Under the pieces are notes generated by a model. It saw nothing but the letters and a program-made list of their open reading frames with translations, had not been told where the DNA came from and ran no database searches. Shown here in pieces: positions 20,110 to 31,533 of a stretch of 64,000 bases of DNA. Each line of letters begins with the position of its first letter. Positions within the stretch are counted from its first letter, which is position 1. Both the position numbers and the translations under genes were made by a program. Source of the stretch: Wenjunlia vitaminophila DSM 41686 (lineage in GTDB: Bacteria; Actinomycetota; Actinomycetes; Streptomycetales; Streptomycetaceae); contig NZ_KB904647.1 of NCBI RefSeq assembly GCF_000380165.1, forward strand, positions 188 through 64,187, read 5' to 3'.

Positions 20110-21888
20110 CTAGTCCCCTGCGACCTTGGTCGCCGCGTCCTGCGGCCGGGCGTCCACCCCGGCCTCCCGGCGCTGTGCCGGGGTGATCGGGGTGGGCGCC
20201 CCGGTCAGCGGGTCCCCGCCGGTCGAGGTCTTCGGGAAGGCGATCACGTCCCTGATCGTCTCCACCCCGGCGGCGAGGGCCACGATCCGGTCCAGGCCGA
20301 AGGCGATGCCGCCGTGCGGTGGCGGACCGTAGTTGAACGCCTCGAGGAGGAAACCGAACTGCGACAGGGCCTCCTGCTCGGACAGGCCGATCGCTGCGAA
20401 CGCCCGCTGCTGGACCGCGCGGTCGTGGATGCGGATCGAGCCGCCGCCGATCTCCGAACCGTTGAGCACCAGGTCGTAGGCGTTGGACAGGGCGCTGCCC
20501 GGGTCCTTGTCGAAGGTGTCGAGGCTCTGCGGGCTGGGCGCGGTGAACGGGTGGTGCAGTGGCGTCCACCCGGCGAACTCGCCCTTGTCGTCCTCCACCG
20601 CCTCGAACATCGGGAAGTCCACGACCCACAGGAACGCCCAGGCGGACTCGTCGATCAGGCCACAGCGCCGGCCGATCTCCAGCCGGGCGGCTCCCAGCAG
20701 CTCCAGCGACGGGGTCCTGCGGCCGGCGGCGAAGAAGATCGCGTCGCCCGGGGCGGCACCGGCCGCCTCGACCAGCCCGGCCAGGTGTTCCTCGGAGAGG
20801 TTCTTGGCCACCGGCCCGCGCAGCTCCCCGGTCTCCGCGTCCACCAACACGTACGCGAGGCCCCTGGCGCCGCGGGCCCGCGCCCAGTCCTGCCAGGCGT
20901 CCAGCTCCTTGCGGGTCTGGGTGGCACCGCCGGGCATCACCACCGCGCCCACGTGCTCGGCCTGGAACACCCGGAACGAGGTGCCGCCGAAGTACCCGGT
21001 GAGGTCCACCAGCTCCTGGCCGAACCGCACGTCCGGCTTGTCCGAGCCGTACCTGGCCATGGCCTCGGCGTAGGTGATCCGGGGCAGCGGGCGGGGCACC
21101 TCGTGCTGGTGCACCTCCCTCCAGACCCGCGCGATGACCTGTTCGCCGACGTCCAGCACGTCCTCCTGCTCGGCGAAGGACATCTCGACGTCGAGCTGGG
21201 TGAACTCCGGCTGCCTGTCGGCGCGGAAGTCCTCGTCCCGGAAGCAGCGAGCGATCTGGTAGTAGCGCTCCATGCCGGCGACCATGAGCAACTGCTTGAA
21301 CAGTTGCGGGGACTGCGGCAGGGCGTACCAGCTACCGGGCTGGAGCCGGACCGGCACCAGGAAGTCACGGGCGCCCTCGGGGGTCGACCGGGTGAGGTAC
21401 GGCGTCTCCACGTCGAGGAAGCCGTTCTCCTCCATCACCGTGCGGATCACGTGGGTGATCTTCGAGCGCAGCCGCAGGGCCCGCGCGGGGCCCTCCCGCC
21501 GCAGGTCGAGGTAGCGGTACTTCAGCCGCACCTCCTCGTTGACCGAACCCGGCTCGTACTCCGCCACGGGGAACGGCAACGGAGCCGCCTCGGACAGCAC
21601 CGTGAGGTCGGACACGACCACCTCGACCGCGCCGGTGGGCAGTTCGGGGTTCTCGTTGCCCTCGGGGCGGATCCGCACCTCGCCGGCGACCTTGACGCAG
21701 TACTCGGCGCGCAGCCCGTGCACGGAGTCCAGGTCCCGGACGACGACCTGCACCGTTCCGGAACCGTCCCGCAGGTCGAGGAACGCGACACCCCCGTGGT
21801 CCCGGCGCCGGGCCACCCACCCGGCGAGCGTCACGGTGGTGCCGGCGTCGCTCGCGCGGAGCGCCCCGGCGTCATGGGTGCGGATCAC
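20110..21888 (-). CDS. aspS: aspartyl-tRNA synthetase
   Basis: Class II synthetase charging tRNA-Asp (possibly also tRNA-Asn; specificity cannot be read here). I chose GTG 21888, giving 592 residues: it overlaps the hisS TGA as GTGA and gives the family N-terminus [10 protein letters not shown]. An anticodon-binding OB domain (about 15-105) is followed by motif 2 [20 protein letters not shown], a bacterial-type GAD insertion domain (about 290-410), and motif 3 [12 protein letters not shown]. The C-terminal tail after [15 protein letters not shown] is extended, as in other actinomycetes. Confidence 0.96.
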   Translation of the reverse strand: MIRTHDAGALRASDAGTTVTLAGWVARRRDHGGVAFLDLRDGSGTVQVVVRDLDSVHGLRAEYCVKVAGEVRIRPEGNENPELPTGAVEVVVSDLTVLSEAAPLPFPVAEYEPGSVNEEVRLKYRYLDLRREGPARALRLRSKITHVIRTVMEENGFLDVETPYLTRSTPEGARDFLVPVRLQPGSWYALPQSPQLFKQLLMVAGMERYYQIARCFRDEDFRADRQPEFTQLDVEMSFAEQEDVLDVGEQVIARVWREVHQHEVPRPLPRITYAEAMARYGSDKPDVRFGQELVDLTGYFGGTSFRVFQAEHVGAVVMPGGATQTRKELDAWQDWARARGARGLAYVLVDAETGELRGPVAKNLSEEHLAGLVEAAGAAPGDAIFFAAGRRTPSLELLGAARLEIGRRCGLIDESAWAFLWVVDFPMFEAVEDDKGEFAGWTPLHHPFTAPSPQSLDTFDKDPGSALSNAYDLVLNGSEIGGGSIRIHDRAVQQRAFAAIGLSEQEALSQFGFLLEAFNYGPPPHGGIAFGLDRIVALAAGVETIRDVIAFPKTSTGGDPLTGAPTPITPAQRREAGVDARPQDAATKVAGD

Positions 21889-23159
21889 TGCAACTTCTCC
21901 TTGATCGTGGTGATGAGGGCGTCCAGGGCCACGGGGTGCTGCTCGCCGCTGTCCAGGTCCTTGAGCTGGGCGACGCCGTCGGCCAGGTCCCGTTCGCCGG
22001 CGACGACGGCAAGCCGCGCCCCCGAGCGGTTGGCGGACTTCATCGCGTTCTTCAGGCCCTTGCCGCCGTAGGCGAAGTCCGCGGCGACGCCGGCCCGGCG
22101 CAGCTCGGTGAGGACACCGAACAGCACCCGCCTGGCCTGCTCCCCCACCGGCACCGCGAAGACCTCCACCGGGGAGGGTGGTTGCGGCGTCACGCCTTCT
22201 GCCTGCAGCGCCAGCACGGTGCGGTCCACCCCGAGGGCCCAGCCGACCGATGGCAGGGAGGGACCGCCGAGGAGTTCGGACAGGCCGTCGTAGCGACCGC
22301 CGCCCCCGACCGCGGACTGCGCGCCGAGACCGTCGTGGACGAACTCGAACGTGGTGCGGGTGTAGTAGTCCAGGCCCCGCACCAGTGCGGGGGCGTCCTC
22401 GAAGCCCACCCCGGCGGCGCCGAGCAGGTCGCGGACCTGCTCGTGGTACGCCTTGCACTCCTGGCACAGGTGGTCGCGCATGAGCGGGACGCCCTCGAGC
22501 AGGGCCCGCATCGCGGGGCGCTTGTCGTCCAGCACCCGCAACGGGTTGATCTCGATCCGGCGGCGGGTGTCCCCGTCGGGGTCGATCGCCTCGAGGTCGA
22601 GGCCGCGGAGGAACTCCTGGAGCGCGGCCCGGTAGGCGGGGCGGCAGTTGGCGTCGCCCAGGGTGTTCAGGAGCAGCCGGACGTCGCGCAGGCCGAGTGA
22701 CCGGTAGGCCTCCACGGCCAGCAGGATCAGCTCGGCGTCCAGGTACGGGTCCTCGGCGCCCAGGGCCTCGGCACCCACCTGGGAGAAGTGGCGGTAGCGG
22801 CCGGCCTGCGGGCGCTCGTAACGGTAGTAGGAACCGGAGTACCACAGCTTGACCGGGAGGCCACCGCGGTGCAGGTTCCGTTGGAGGGCGGCGCGCAGCA
22901 CCGCCGCGGTGCCCTCGGGACGCAGGGCGAGCTCGGTGCCGCCCTTGGTGGTGAGGGTGTACATCTCCTTGGTCACGATGTCGGTGGACTCACCGACGCC
23001 CCGGGCGAACAGCGGGGTGTGCTCGAACGCCGGGGTCTCCACGTAGCCGTAGCCGGCGCGGCGCAGCGGTGCCGCGAGCGCCTCGCGGACCGCCAGGAAG
23101 ACTTCGGAGTCGGGGGGGATCAGGTCGTAGGTGCCCTTGGGGCCTTGGAACGTGCTCAC
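21885..23159 (-). CDS. hisS: histidyl-tRNA synthetase
   Basis: Charges tRNA-His. The 424-residue protein has class II motif 2 ([19 protein letters not shown]), the histidine-binding [15 protein letters not shown] and GGGRYDGL, motif 3 [11 protein letters not shown], and a C-terminal anticodon-binding domain. Starts with GTG 23159, thirteen bases after the upstream metallo-hydrolase gene, and is coupled to aspS. The hydrolase-hisS-aspS order is conserved in actinobacteria. Confidence 0.96.
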   Translation of the reverse strand: MSTFQGPKGTYDLIPPDSEVFLAVREALAAPLRRAGYGYVETPAFEHTPLFARGVGESTDIVTKEMYTLTTKGGTELALRPEGTAAVLRAALQRNLHRGGLPVKLWYSGSYYRYERPQAGRYRHFSQVGAEALGAEDPYLDAELILLAVEAYRSLGLRDVRLLLNTLGDANCRPAYRAALQEFLRGLDLEAIDPDGDTRRRIEINPLRVLDDKRPAMRALLEGVPLMRDHLCQECKAYHEQVRDLLGAAGVGFEDAPALVRGLDYYTRTTFEFVHDGLGAQSAVGGGGRYDGLSELLGGPSLPSVGWALGVDRTVLALQAEGVTPQPPSPVEVFAVPVGEQARRVLFGVLTELRRAGVAADFAYGGKGLKNAMKSANRSGARLAVVAGERDLADGVAQLKDLDSGEQHPVALDALITTIKEKLQ

Positions 23160-23171
23160 GGTGCAGACTCG

Positions 23172-23888
23172 TCACAATCCTCGTTGCGGGGGCGCCGGCT
23201 TGGGCTGCCCCTCCGCGTCGGCGGCCACCTGCCGCAGGTAGGGGTTGGTGGCGCGTTCGCGGCCGATGGTGGTCTGGGGTCCGTGCCCGGACAGCACCAC
23301 GGTGGAGTCGTCCAGTGGGAGGCACACCCGTGCCAGGGACCGGAGGATCTCGAGGGGGTTGCCGCCGGGCAGGTCGGTCCGTCCGATGGAGCCGGCGAAC
23401 AGCAGGTCGCCCGAGAAGAACACCTGGGGGACGTCCTGGTGTTCGGGCAGCCGGAAGGTCACCGACCCCTTGGTATGGCCGGGGGCGTGCGCGACGGTGA
23501 GTTCGATGCCGGCCAGGCGCAGCGTGTGGCCGTCGGTGAGGGTGCGGACGTCGCTCGGCTCGCCCACGGTGATCTCCCCCATCAGCCGGGCCCCGATGGC
23601 GCGGCCCATCGCCTTCGCCGGGTCGCTCATCATGTAGCGGTCCTCGGGGTGGATCCAGGCCGGGACGTCGTGTGCCCCGCACACCGGGACCACGGAGGCG
23701 ACGTGGTCGATGTGACCGTGGGTGAGGAGGACGGCGACGGGCTTCAGCCGGTGCTCGCGGACCAGCTCGGCGACACCGGGGGCGGCCTCGTGCCCCGGAT
23801 CAATGATCACGCACTCCTCGCCCGCGGCTGGGGCGACCAGGTAGCAGTTGGTCCCCCAGGCCCCGGCGGGGAACCCGGCAATGAGCAC
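23172..23888 (-). CDS. metallo-beta-lactamase-fold hydrolase (glyoxalase II-like)
   Basis: A 238-residue cytoplasmic hydrolase with the complete di-metal set: THGHIDH (about 56-62), HAPGHT, GDLLFAGSIGRTDLPGG and GHG. The layout fits the glyoxalase II/YcbL group of thioester hydrolases; the substrate is not known from sequence, and in actinomycetes it could be a mycothiol adduct. Starts with GTG 23888. It leads the hisS-aspS unit and is divergent from the cyclophilin gene. Confidence 0.88.
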   Translation of the reverse strand: MLIAGFPAGAWGTNCYLVAPAAGEECVIIDPGHEAAPGVAELVREHRLKPVAVLLTHGHIDHVASVVPVCGAHDVPAWIHPEDRYMMSDPAKAMGRAIGARLMGEITVGEPSDVRTLTDGHTLRLAGIELTVAHAPGHTKGSVTFRLPEHQDVPQVFFSGDLLFAGSIGRTDLPGGNPLEILRSLARVCLPLDDSTVVLSGHGPQTTIGRERATNPYLRQVAADAEGQPKPAPPQRGL

Positions 23889-24057
23889 GTTCGTCCTCTG
23901 ATCGTCGGTGGTGGCTCGTGAGGCTCAAGAGCCTACCGGCGGCAACGGGCCCATCGCGAACCAGATCGCGCGCCCCGTGCCTACACTTGTGCGCCGAACC
24001 GGCCGAGGCGGCCGATCCGCGGTGCGGAGCACACCGAGTGAGAAGGGGACCGAGTCG

Positions 24058-24906
24058 GTGGTCAGCAAGGAGCAGCGGCGACGGCAACTCGCCCGCGAGA
24101 AGTTCCAGCGCCAGCAGCAGCGGCGGAGCGCACAGCGGGAACGGGCGAAGCGGCGCAACGTCGTGATCGCCACCGTACTCGCCGTGGCCCTTGCCGCGGG
24201 GGCCGCGGCCGTCGCGGTGGCCGCCGTGGGCGGGGACGACGAGGGCACCGAGGCGAAGCAGTCCCCGTCCCCCTCCCCTTCCGCGTCCAGCGCGCCCCCC
24301 AAGAACCCGTGCGCCGAGCCGGCCAAGGGCACCCCCTCGACCAAGTCGTGGAAGGAGGAGCCGGCGATGAAGGTGAACAAGAAGGCCACGTACACCATGA
24401 CGCTGGACACGAGCTGCGGCGAGATCGCCATGGAGCTGTATCCGGCCAAGGCCCCGCACACCGTGAACTCGTTCTCGTTCCTGGCCGGGCAGAAGTACTT
24501 CGACCACTCCCCCTGTCACCGCCTGGTCACCGACGGGATCTACGTGCTGCAGTGCGGCGACCCGGGCGGCGGCGCCGGACCGGGCACCCCCGGCTACACG
24601 ATCCCCGACGAGAACCTGGACGACCCCTCCGTCAAGGGCGGGGTGTACCCGGCCGGCACGGTGGCCATGGCCAACCGGTACGACCGCACCACCAAGCAGG
24701 GCCGGAACACCGGTGGCTCCCAGTTCTTCCTGGTCTACCAGGACAGCGAGCTGCCCCCCGACTACACACCGTTCGGGAAGGTCACCGCGGGGATGGACGT
24801 GCTGAAGAAGATCGCTGAGGCGGGAACCCAGACCGGGATGCCGGACGGGGCGCCCAACGCCACGGTGGTCATCGACAAGGCGACGGTCGTGGCCCGCGAG
24901 GACTGA
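24058..24906 (+). CDS. membrane-anchored peptidyl-prolyl isomerase (cyclophilin)
   Basis: Isomerises X-Pro bonds. From GTG 24058 (behind AAGGGGA) the 282-residue protein has a strongly basic N-terminus, one membrane anchor (about 34-58), a Ser/Pro linker, and a cyclophilin domain (about 105-280) with GEIAMELYPAKAPHTVNSF, FDHSPCHRLV, QCGDP and NTGGSQFFLVYQD. The domain is expected on the outer side. A TACACT -10-like element lies at 23982-23987. The place beside relA and hisS matches ppiB in mycobacteria. Confidence 0.9.
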   Translation: MVSKEQRRRQLAREKFQRQQQRRSAQRERAKRRNVVIATVLAVALAAGAAAVAVAAVGGDDEGTEAKQSPSPSPSASSAPPKNPCAEPAKGTPSTKSWKEEPAMKVNKKATYTMTLDTSCGEIAMELYPAKAPHTVNSFSFLAGQKYFDHSPCHRLVTDGIYVLQCGDPGGGAGPGTPGYTIPDENLDDPSVKGGVYPAGTVAMANRYDRTTKQGRNTGGSQFFLVYQDSELPPDYTPFGKVTAGMDVLKKIAEAGTQTGMPDGAPNATVVIDKATVVARED

Positions 24907-24928
24907 GCCGCGGGACCGGACGCTTCGG

Positions 24929-24959
24929 CGTGCGCCGGGCGGACCTGGCCCGGCGCACG
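24929..24959 (+). terminator. hairpin downstream of the cyclophilin gene
   Basis: A perfect 12-bp stem (CGTGCGCCGGGC at 24929-24940, complement at 24948-24959) with a seven-base loop begins 22 bases after the stop codon. Confidence 0.7.
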
Positions 24960-25199
24960 GACCGGCGCCGGCCGCCGCGGGGCGGGTCGGCTCGGGGGAC
25001 GGGCCCGCCGCACGGCACCGCCCGCGAGAAACTTCGGCCGTGCGGGATGCGGACAGCCCCACCGCCGTTCGCCTATGTTGGGCGTTGTGCAGGGCGTTCG
25101 TGCCGAAGACCCCTCCTGGTCCGTAGGGGGCGAGGAGGGCGGAACTGTGGACGATGGCCGTGTGGGGCACCACTCGGACATCACGTAGGAGGAGGCGCT

Positions 25200-26429
25200 G
25201 TGACCAGCGACCCATGGGGCCGCGTCGACGAACAGGGGACCGTGTACGTGCGTACGGCCGACGGCGAGCGTGTCGTCGGATCGTGGCAGGCGGGCTCCCC
25301 GAAGGAGGCCCTCGCCTACTTCGAGCGCAAGTACGAAGGACTTGCTGTCGAGATCGGCCTCCTCGAGCGGCGGGTGCAGACCACTGACCTGTCGCCGAAG
25401 GACGCACTGGCCGCGATCGAGCACCTGCGTGCCACGGTGGACCAGGCCCACGCGGTGGGCGACCTGGCCGCCCTGGCCAAGCGGCTCGACGCGCTGGTCA
25501 GCGTGGTCGAGGAGCGGCGGGAGGAGCGCAAGGCACTCAAGGCCAGGGCGACCGACGAGGCCCGTCGGGCCAAGGAGGAGCTGGTCGCGGAGGCGGAGCA
25601 GCTCGCCGCGAGTGACCAGTGGCGGGTGGCCGGGGAGCGGCTGCGGGCCCTGGTGGACACCTGGAAGGGTCTGCCGCGGCTGGACCGCAAGAGCGACGAC
25701 GAGCTGTGGCACCGGTTCTCCCACGCCCGTTCGGCGTTCTCCAAGCGCCGCAAGGCACACTTCGCCTCGCTGGACGCCCAGCGCGAGGAGGCGAGGCGGC
25801 GCAAGGCGAAGCTGGTCACCGAGGCCGAGGCGCTGTCGGGCTCCACCGACTGGGGGCCGACCGCGGCCCGTTACCGCGAGCTGATGTCCGAGTGGAAGGC
25901 GGCCGGCCGGGCCCAGCGGGAGGCCGAGGACGAGCTGTGGAACCGTTTCCGCAGCGCTCAGGACGTCTTCTTCCAGGCGCGGTCGGAGACCTTCGCCGAA
26001 CGGGACGCCGAACAGCGGGAGAACCTGACCCGCAAGGAGGAGCTGGTCGTCGAGGCGGAGAAGATCCTGCCGGTCACCGACCTCAGGGCGGCCAGGGCGG
26101 CGTTCCGTTCGGTCAACGAGCGCTGGGAGCAGATCGGCCATGTGCCGAGGGACGCCAGGCCCCGCATCGAGGCCCGGCTGCACGCCGTGGAGCGGGCCAT
26201 CCACGAGGCGGAGGAGGCCGAGTGGCGGCGCACCAACCCTGAGGCAAGGGCCAGGGCCGAGGGTCTGACCGGCCAGTTGCAGGCTGCCGTGGACAGGCTG
26301 CGTTCCCAGGTGGAGCAGGCCCGCGCCGCGGGCAACGACGCCAGGGCAGCCAAGCTCGAGACGGAGCTCATGGGGCGCCAGGCCCTGCTGGAGCAGGCCC
26401 AGAAGGGCCTGCAGGAGTTCAGCGGCTGA
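25200..26429 (+). CDS. DUF349 coiled-coil protein
   Basis: A 409-residue, almost wholly helical, highly charged protein. At least three DUF349 repeats are recognisable by the W-K-x-L/A-G...ELWxRF pattern: near 142-190, 218-262 and 295-335. Function is not established for the actinobacterial family. GTG 25200 follows AGGAGG at ideal spacing. A 240-base untranslated stretch upstream contains TATGTT (25074-25079) as a possible -10. A strong hairpin follows the stop. Confidence 0.88.
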   Translation: MTSDPWGRVDEQGTVYVRTADGERVVGSWQAGSPKEALAYFERKYEGLAVEIGLLERRVQTTDLSPKDALAAIEHLRATVDQAHAVGDLAALAKRLDALVSVVEERREERKALKARATDEARRAKEELVAEAEQLAASDQWRVAGERLRALVDTWKGLPRLDRKSDDELWHRFSHARSAFSKRRKAHFASLDAQREEARRRKAKLVTEAEALSGSTDWGPTAARYRELMSEWKAAGRAQREAEDELWNRFRSAQDVFFQARSETFAERDAEQRENLTRKEELVVEAEKILPVTDLRAARAAFRSVNERWEQIGHVPRDARPRIEARLHAVERAIHEAEEAEWRRTNPEARARAEGLTGQLQAAVDRLRSQVEQARAAGNDARAAKLETELMGRQALLEQAQKGLQEFSG

Positions 26430-26441
26430 GCTCCGGGGGCT

Positions 26442-26480
26442 GGCCTCCGGGCAGGGGCTTTCGGCCCCTGCCCGGAGGCC
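26442..26480 (+). terminator. hairpin downstream of DUF349 gene
   Basis: A 17-bp perfect stem (26442-26458 with 26464-26480) and a TTTCG loop, twelve bases after the stop codon. One of the strongest hairpins in the window; no U-tract. Confidence 0.85.
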
Positions 26481-26577
26481 GGCCGACAGCAGGGCTCCGC
26501 CGTGGAGTTCGGCGGCGGAGCGCAGCGGGCGCGGACCGCGCCCGTCGGGACGGCCGTTCGAGAGGGACGAGGGATTC

Positions 26578-26982
26578 GTGACGGAGTACGTGCTGCGCCC
26601 GGTCGGGCGGGTCGAGTCGGAGCTGACCGACCGGGCGGCAGCGCCACGGCAACCCGACGAGGGAGCCCCCGACGCCTGGCTGGTCTTCGACGACCGGTAC
26701 CTGCCCGCCCTGGACGGCCTCACCCCGGGCGGCGACGTGCTCCTGCTCACCTGGCTGGACCGTGCCGACCGCGACACGCTCGCCGTCCGCCCGCGCGGTG
26801 ACGCCGCCCGCCCAGTCACCGGGGTCTTCGCCACCCGCGCCCCCGACCGCCCCAACCCGATCGGGCTGCACGTCGTCCACGTCCTCGCCGTGGCGGGGCC
26901 CCGCGTCCACGTCCGCAACCTCGAAGCCCTCGACGGGACCCCGGTCCTGGACGTCAAACCCCTGCTCACCGCGGACCGCTGA
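26578..26982 (+). CDS. tRNA (adenine37-N6)-methyltransferase TrmO family
   Basis: TrmO/TsaA-like proteins methylate t6A37 of tRNA-Thr using SAM. The 134-residue protein carries the family signature GVFATRAPDRPNPIGLHVV (about 81-99) and LDVKPL near the end, with a short beta-barrel form lacking the C-terminal extension of the E. coli protein. GTG 26578 follows GAGGG. It is convergent with relA. Confidence 0.85.
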   Translation: MTEYVLRPVGRVESELTDRAAAPRQPDEGAPDAWLVFDDRYLPALDGLTPGGDVLLLTWLDRADRDTLAVRPRGDAARPVTGVFATRAPDRPNPIGLHVVHVLAVAGPRVHVRNLEALDGTPVLDVKPLLTADR

Positions 26983-27048
26983 CGGGCGTCTCCAGGGGAC
27001 CCGCCGGCACCGCCCCCCCGGGGGGACCGGAGGCGCGCGGCGCGTGGG

Positions 27049-29607
<2,559 letters not shown>

Positions 29608-29718
29608 GGGAACTCCTCCTCGGCCCCTCCCGCTGTGGGCCCGCGGGAGGGAGGGTCCGGTTCTCCATGGTAGCGATCGAGGACGGAAAAGCGCCTGTGG
29701 TGCTCCGGGGTGCCACGA

Positions 29719-29747
29719 CAGCGGGCGCCCGCCGGGGGCGCCCGCTG
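29719..29747 (-). terminator. hairpin between apt and relA
   Basis: A 12-bp perfect stem (CAGCGGGCGCCC at 29719-29730, complement at 29736-29747) with a five-base loop between the apt stop and relA start. It could end or reduce the secDF-apt transcript before relA. Confidence 0.6.
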
Positions 29748-29784
29748 CGCAGGAGAACTGCCCGACGGGGTCGGACGGTCACGG

Positions 29785-30357
29785 TCAGACGGTGACCAGC
29801 GCCTCCAGGGGTGCCCCGGCGAGCACCGTCTCCAGGCGGGTCCTGCCCTGGAGGAAGGCCAGCTCCATCAGCACCGCCAGCGCGGCGACCTCGGCCCCGG
29901 CGCGCCGCACCAGCTCCACCGACGCCTCGGCGGTACCGCCGGTGGCCAGCACGTCGTCGATCACCAGGACCCGTTCACCGGGCAGGAAGGCGTCCCGCTG
30001 GACCTCGATCTCGGCGGTGCCGTACTCCAGGGCGTACGCCTGGGACAGGCACTCCCCGGGGAGCTTGCCGGCCTTGCGGACCGGGACGAAACCCACGTCC
30101 GCCCGTACCGCCACCGGCGCCGCCAGGATGAAGCCGCGGGCCTCCAGGCCCACCACCTTGTCCACCTGGTGCCGCACGGCCAGCGCGGCCAGCGCCTCCA
30201 CCAGGGCCGTCATGGCCGCGGCATCGGCGAGCAGCGGGGTGATGTCCTTGAAGACCACGCCCGCGCGCGGGTAGTCCGGGACGTCCCGGATGCGGCTGGT
30301 CAGCAGCGTGCCCAGGTCCACGGGGACCGGCTGGCCGGTGGTTTCTGTGGCGCTCAT
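29785..30357 (-). CDS. apt: adenine phosphoribosyltransferase
   Basis: Salvages adenine to AMP using PRPP. The 190-residue protein has the N-terminal RDVPDYPRAGVVFKDITPLL block and the PRPP motif VLVIDDVLATGGT. It starts at ATG 30357, nine bases after the secF stop, so it is probably cotranscribed with secD-secF. Purine salvage beside relA is a conserved pairing that links GTP/ATP pools to the stringent response. Confidence 0.96.
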   Translation of the reverse strand: MSATETTGQPVPVDLGTLLTSRIRDVPDYPRAGVVFKDITPLLADAAAMTALVEALAALAVRHQVDKVVGLEARGFILAAPVAVRADVGFVPVRKAGKLPGECLSQAYALEYGTAEIEVQRDAFLPGERVLVIDDVLATGGTAEASVELVRRAGAEVAALAVLMELAFLQGRTRLETVLAGAPLEALVTV

Positions 30358-30366
30358 CGTCCCCCC

Positions 30367-31533
30367 TCAGCGTCGCTTCCCGGACGGTCGGTTCCTGCTG
30401 CGACCTCGGTTGACCGGCTGCCGGCGCTGCCCCCGCTGCGGCCCCACTCCGGCGGTCGCCGTCGGTGGCTCGGCGTCCTCGGGGCCCTTGGCCAGCGAGA
30501 TCGTCTCCAGCTCGCCGGCCGGCCCGTCCTGGGAGTCGCCCTGGTCCTTGCCCTTGGCCCGGTCCGAGGCGCGGCGGGCGGCGACCCGCCTGGCCAGGTC
30601 CTTCATCTCCGGCTGCTGTTCCTTCAGCCAGGACATCAGCGGGGTGGCGATGAAGATCGACGAGTAGGCACCCGCGGCGAGGCCGATGAACAGCGACAGT
30701 GCGATGTCGTTGAGCATGCCGGCCCCGAGCAGGCCTCCGCCGACGAAGAGCAGCGCACCCACCGGCAGCAGCGCCACGATCGAGGTGTTGATCGAGCGGA
30801 TCAGGGTCTGGTTCAGGCCGAGGTTGGCCGCCTCGGAGTAGGTGAAGCGGCTCTGACTGGTGATGTTCTTGGTGTTCTCCTTGATCGTGTCGAAGACGAC
30901 CACGGTGTCGTAGAGCGAGTAACCGAGGATCGTCAACAGACCGATCACCGTGCCCGGCGTCACCTCGAAACCCACCAGGGCGTAGACCCCGACGGTGATG
31001 GTGAGGTCGTGGATCAGGGCGAGCAGGGCACCGAGCGCCATCCGCCACTCGAAGGCGATGGCCAGGTAGATCACCACCAGGACCAGGAAGATCCCCAGGC
31101 CCTGCCACGCCTTGCGGGAGATCTCCTTGCCCCAGCTCGGGCCGATCACCTGGGCGTCGACCTGCTCGACCTTGATCCCGAGGTCCTTGGCGAACTCCTT
31201 CTTCGCGTGGTCCGCCTCGGCAGTGTCCAGCTCGCTCATCTGGACGCGCAGCTTGTCGTTGCCCAGCTTCTGCACGATGGCGGTGTGACCGGTGATCTCC
31301 TCGGCCGCCTTCCTGGCGTCCTCCTGGGAGATCTTCTGGTCGTTCTTCTGGACGGTGAAGACCGCGCCGCCGGAGAACTCGATGCCCATCCTCAGACCGG
31401 GGGTGATCAACCCCACGATCGCGGCCACGGTGATGACCAGCGAGAGCACGAACCAGCGCTTCCGCTTCCCGACGAAGTCGTAGGAGACCTCGCCGCGGTA
31501 CATCCGCTCGCCGAGACTGCCCAGCCGGGACAT
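30367..31533 (-). CDS. secF: protein translocase subunit SecF
   Basis: With SecD uses the proton gradient to pull exported proteins through. The 388-residue form from ATG 31533 (behind GGAGG) overlaps the secD stop by one base. Six membrane helices are expected; the motif GIEFSGG follows the first helix, and the SecF signature GYSLYDTVVVFDTIKEN lies in the membrane region. A charged C-terminal tail rich in Arg/Gly extends past the last helix. Confidence 0.96.
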   Translation of the reverse strand: MSRLGSLGERMYRGEVSYDFVGKRKRWFVLSLVITVAAIVGLITPGLRMGIEFSGGAVFTVQKNDQKISQEDARKAAEEITGHTAIVQKLGNDKLRVQMSELDTAEADHAKKEFAKDLGIKVEQVDAQVIGPSWGKEISRKAWQGLGIFLVLVVIYLAIAFEWRMALGALLALIHDLTITVGVYALVGFEVTPGTVIGLLTILGYSLYDTVVVFDTIKENTKNITSQSRFTYSEAANLGLNQTLIRSINTSIVALLPVGALLFVGGGLLGAGMLNDIALSLFIGLAAGAYSSIFIATPLMSWLKEQQPEMKDLARRVAARRASDRAKGKDQGDSQDGPAGELETISLAKGPEDAEPPTATAGVGPQRGQRRQPVNRGRSRNRPSGKRR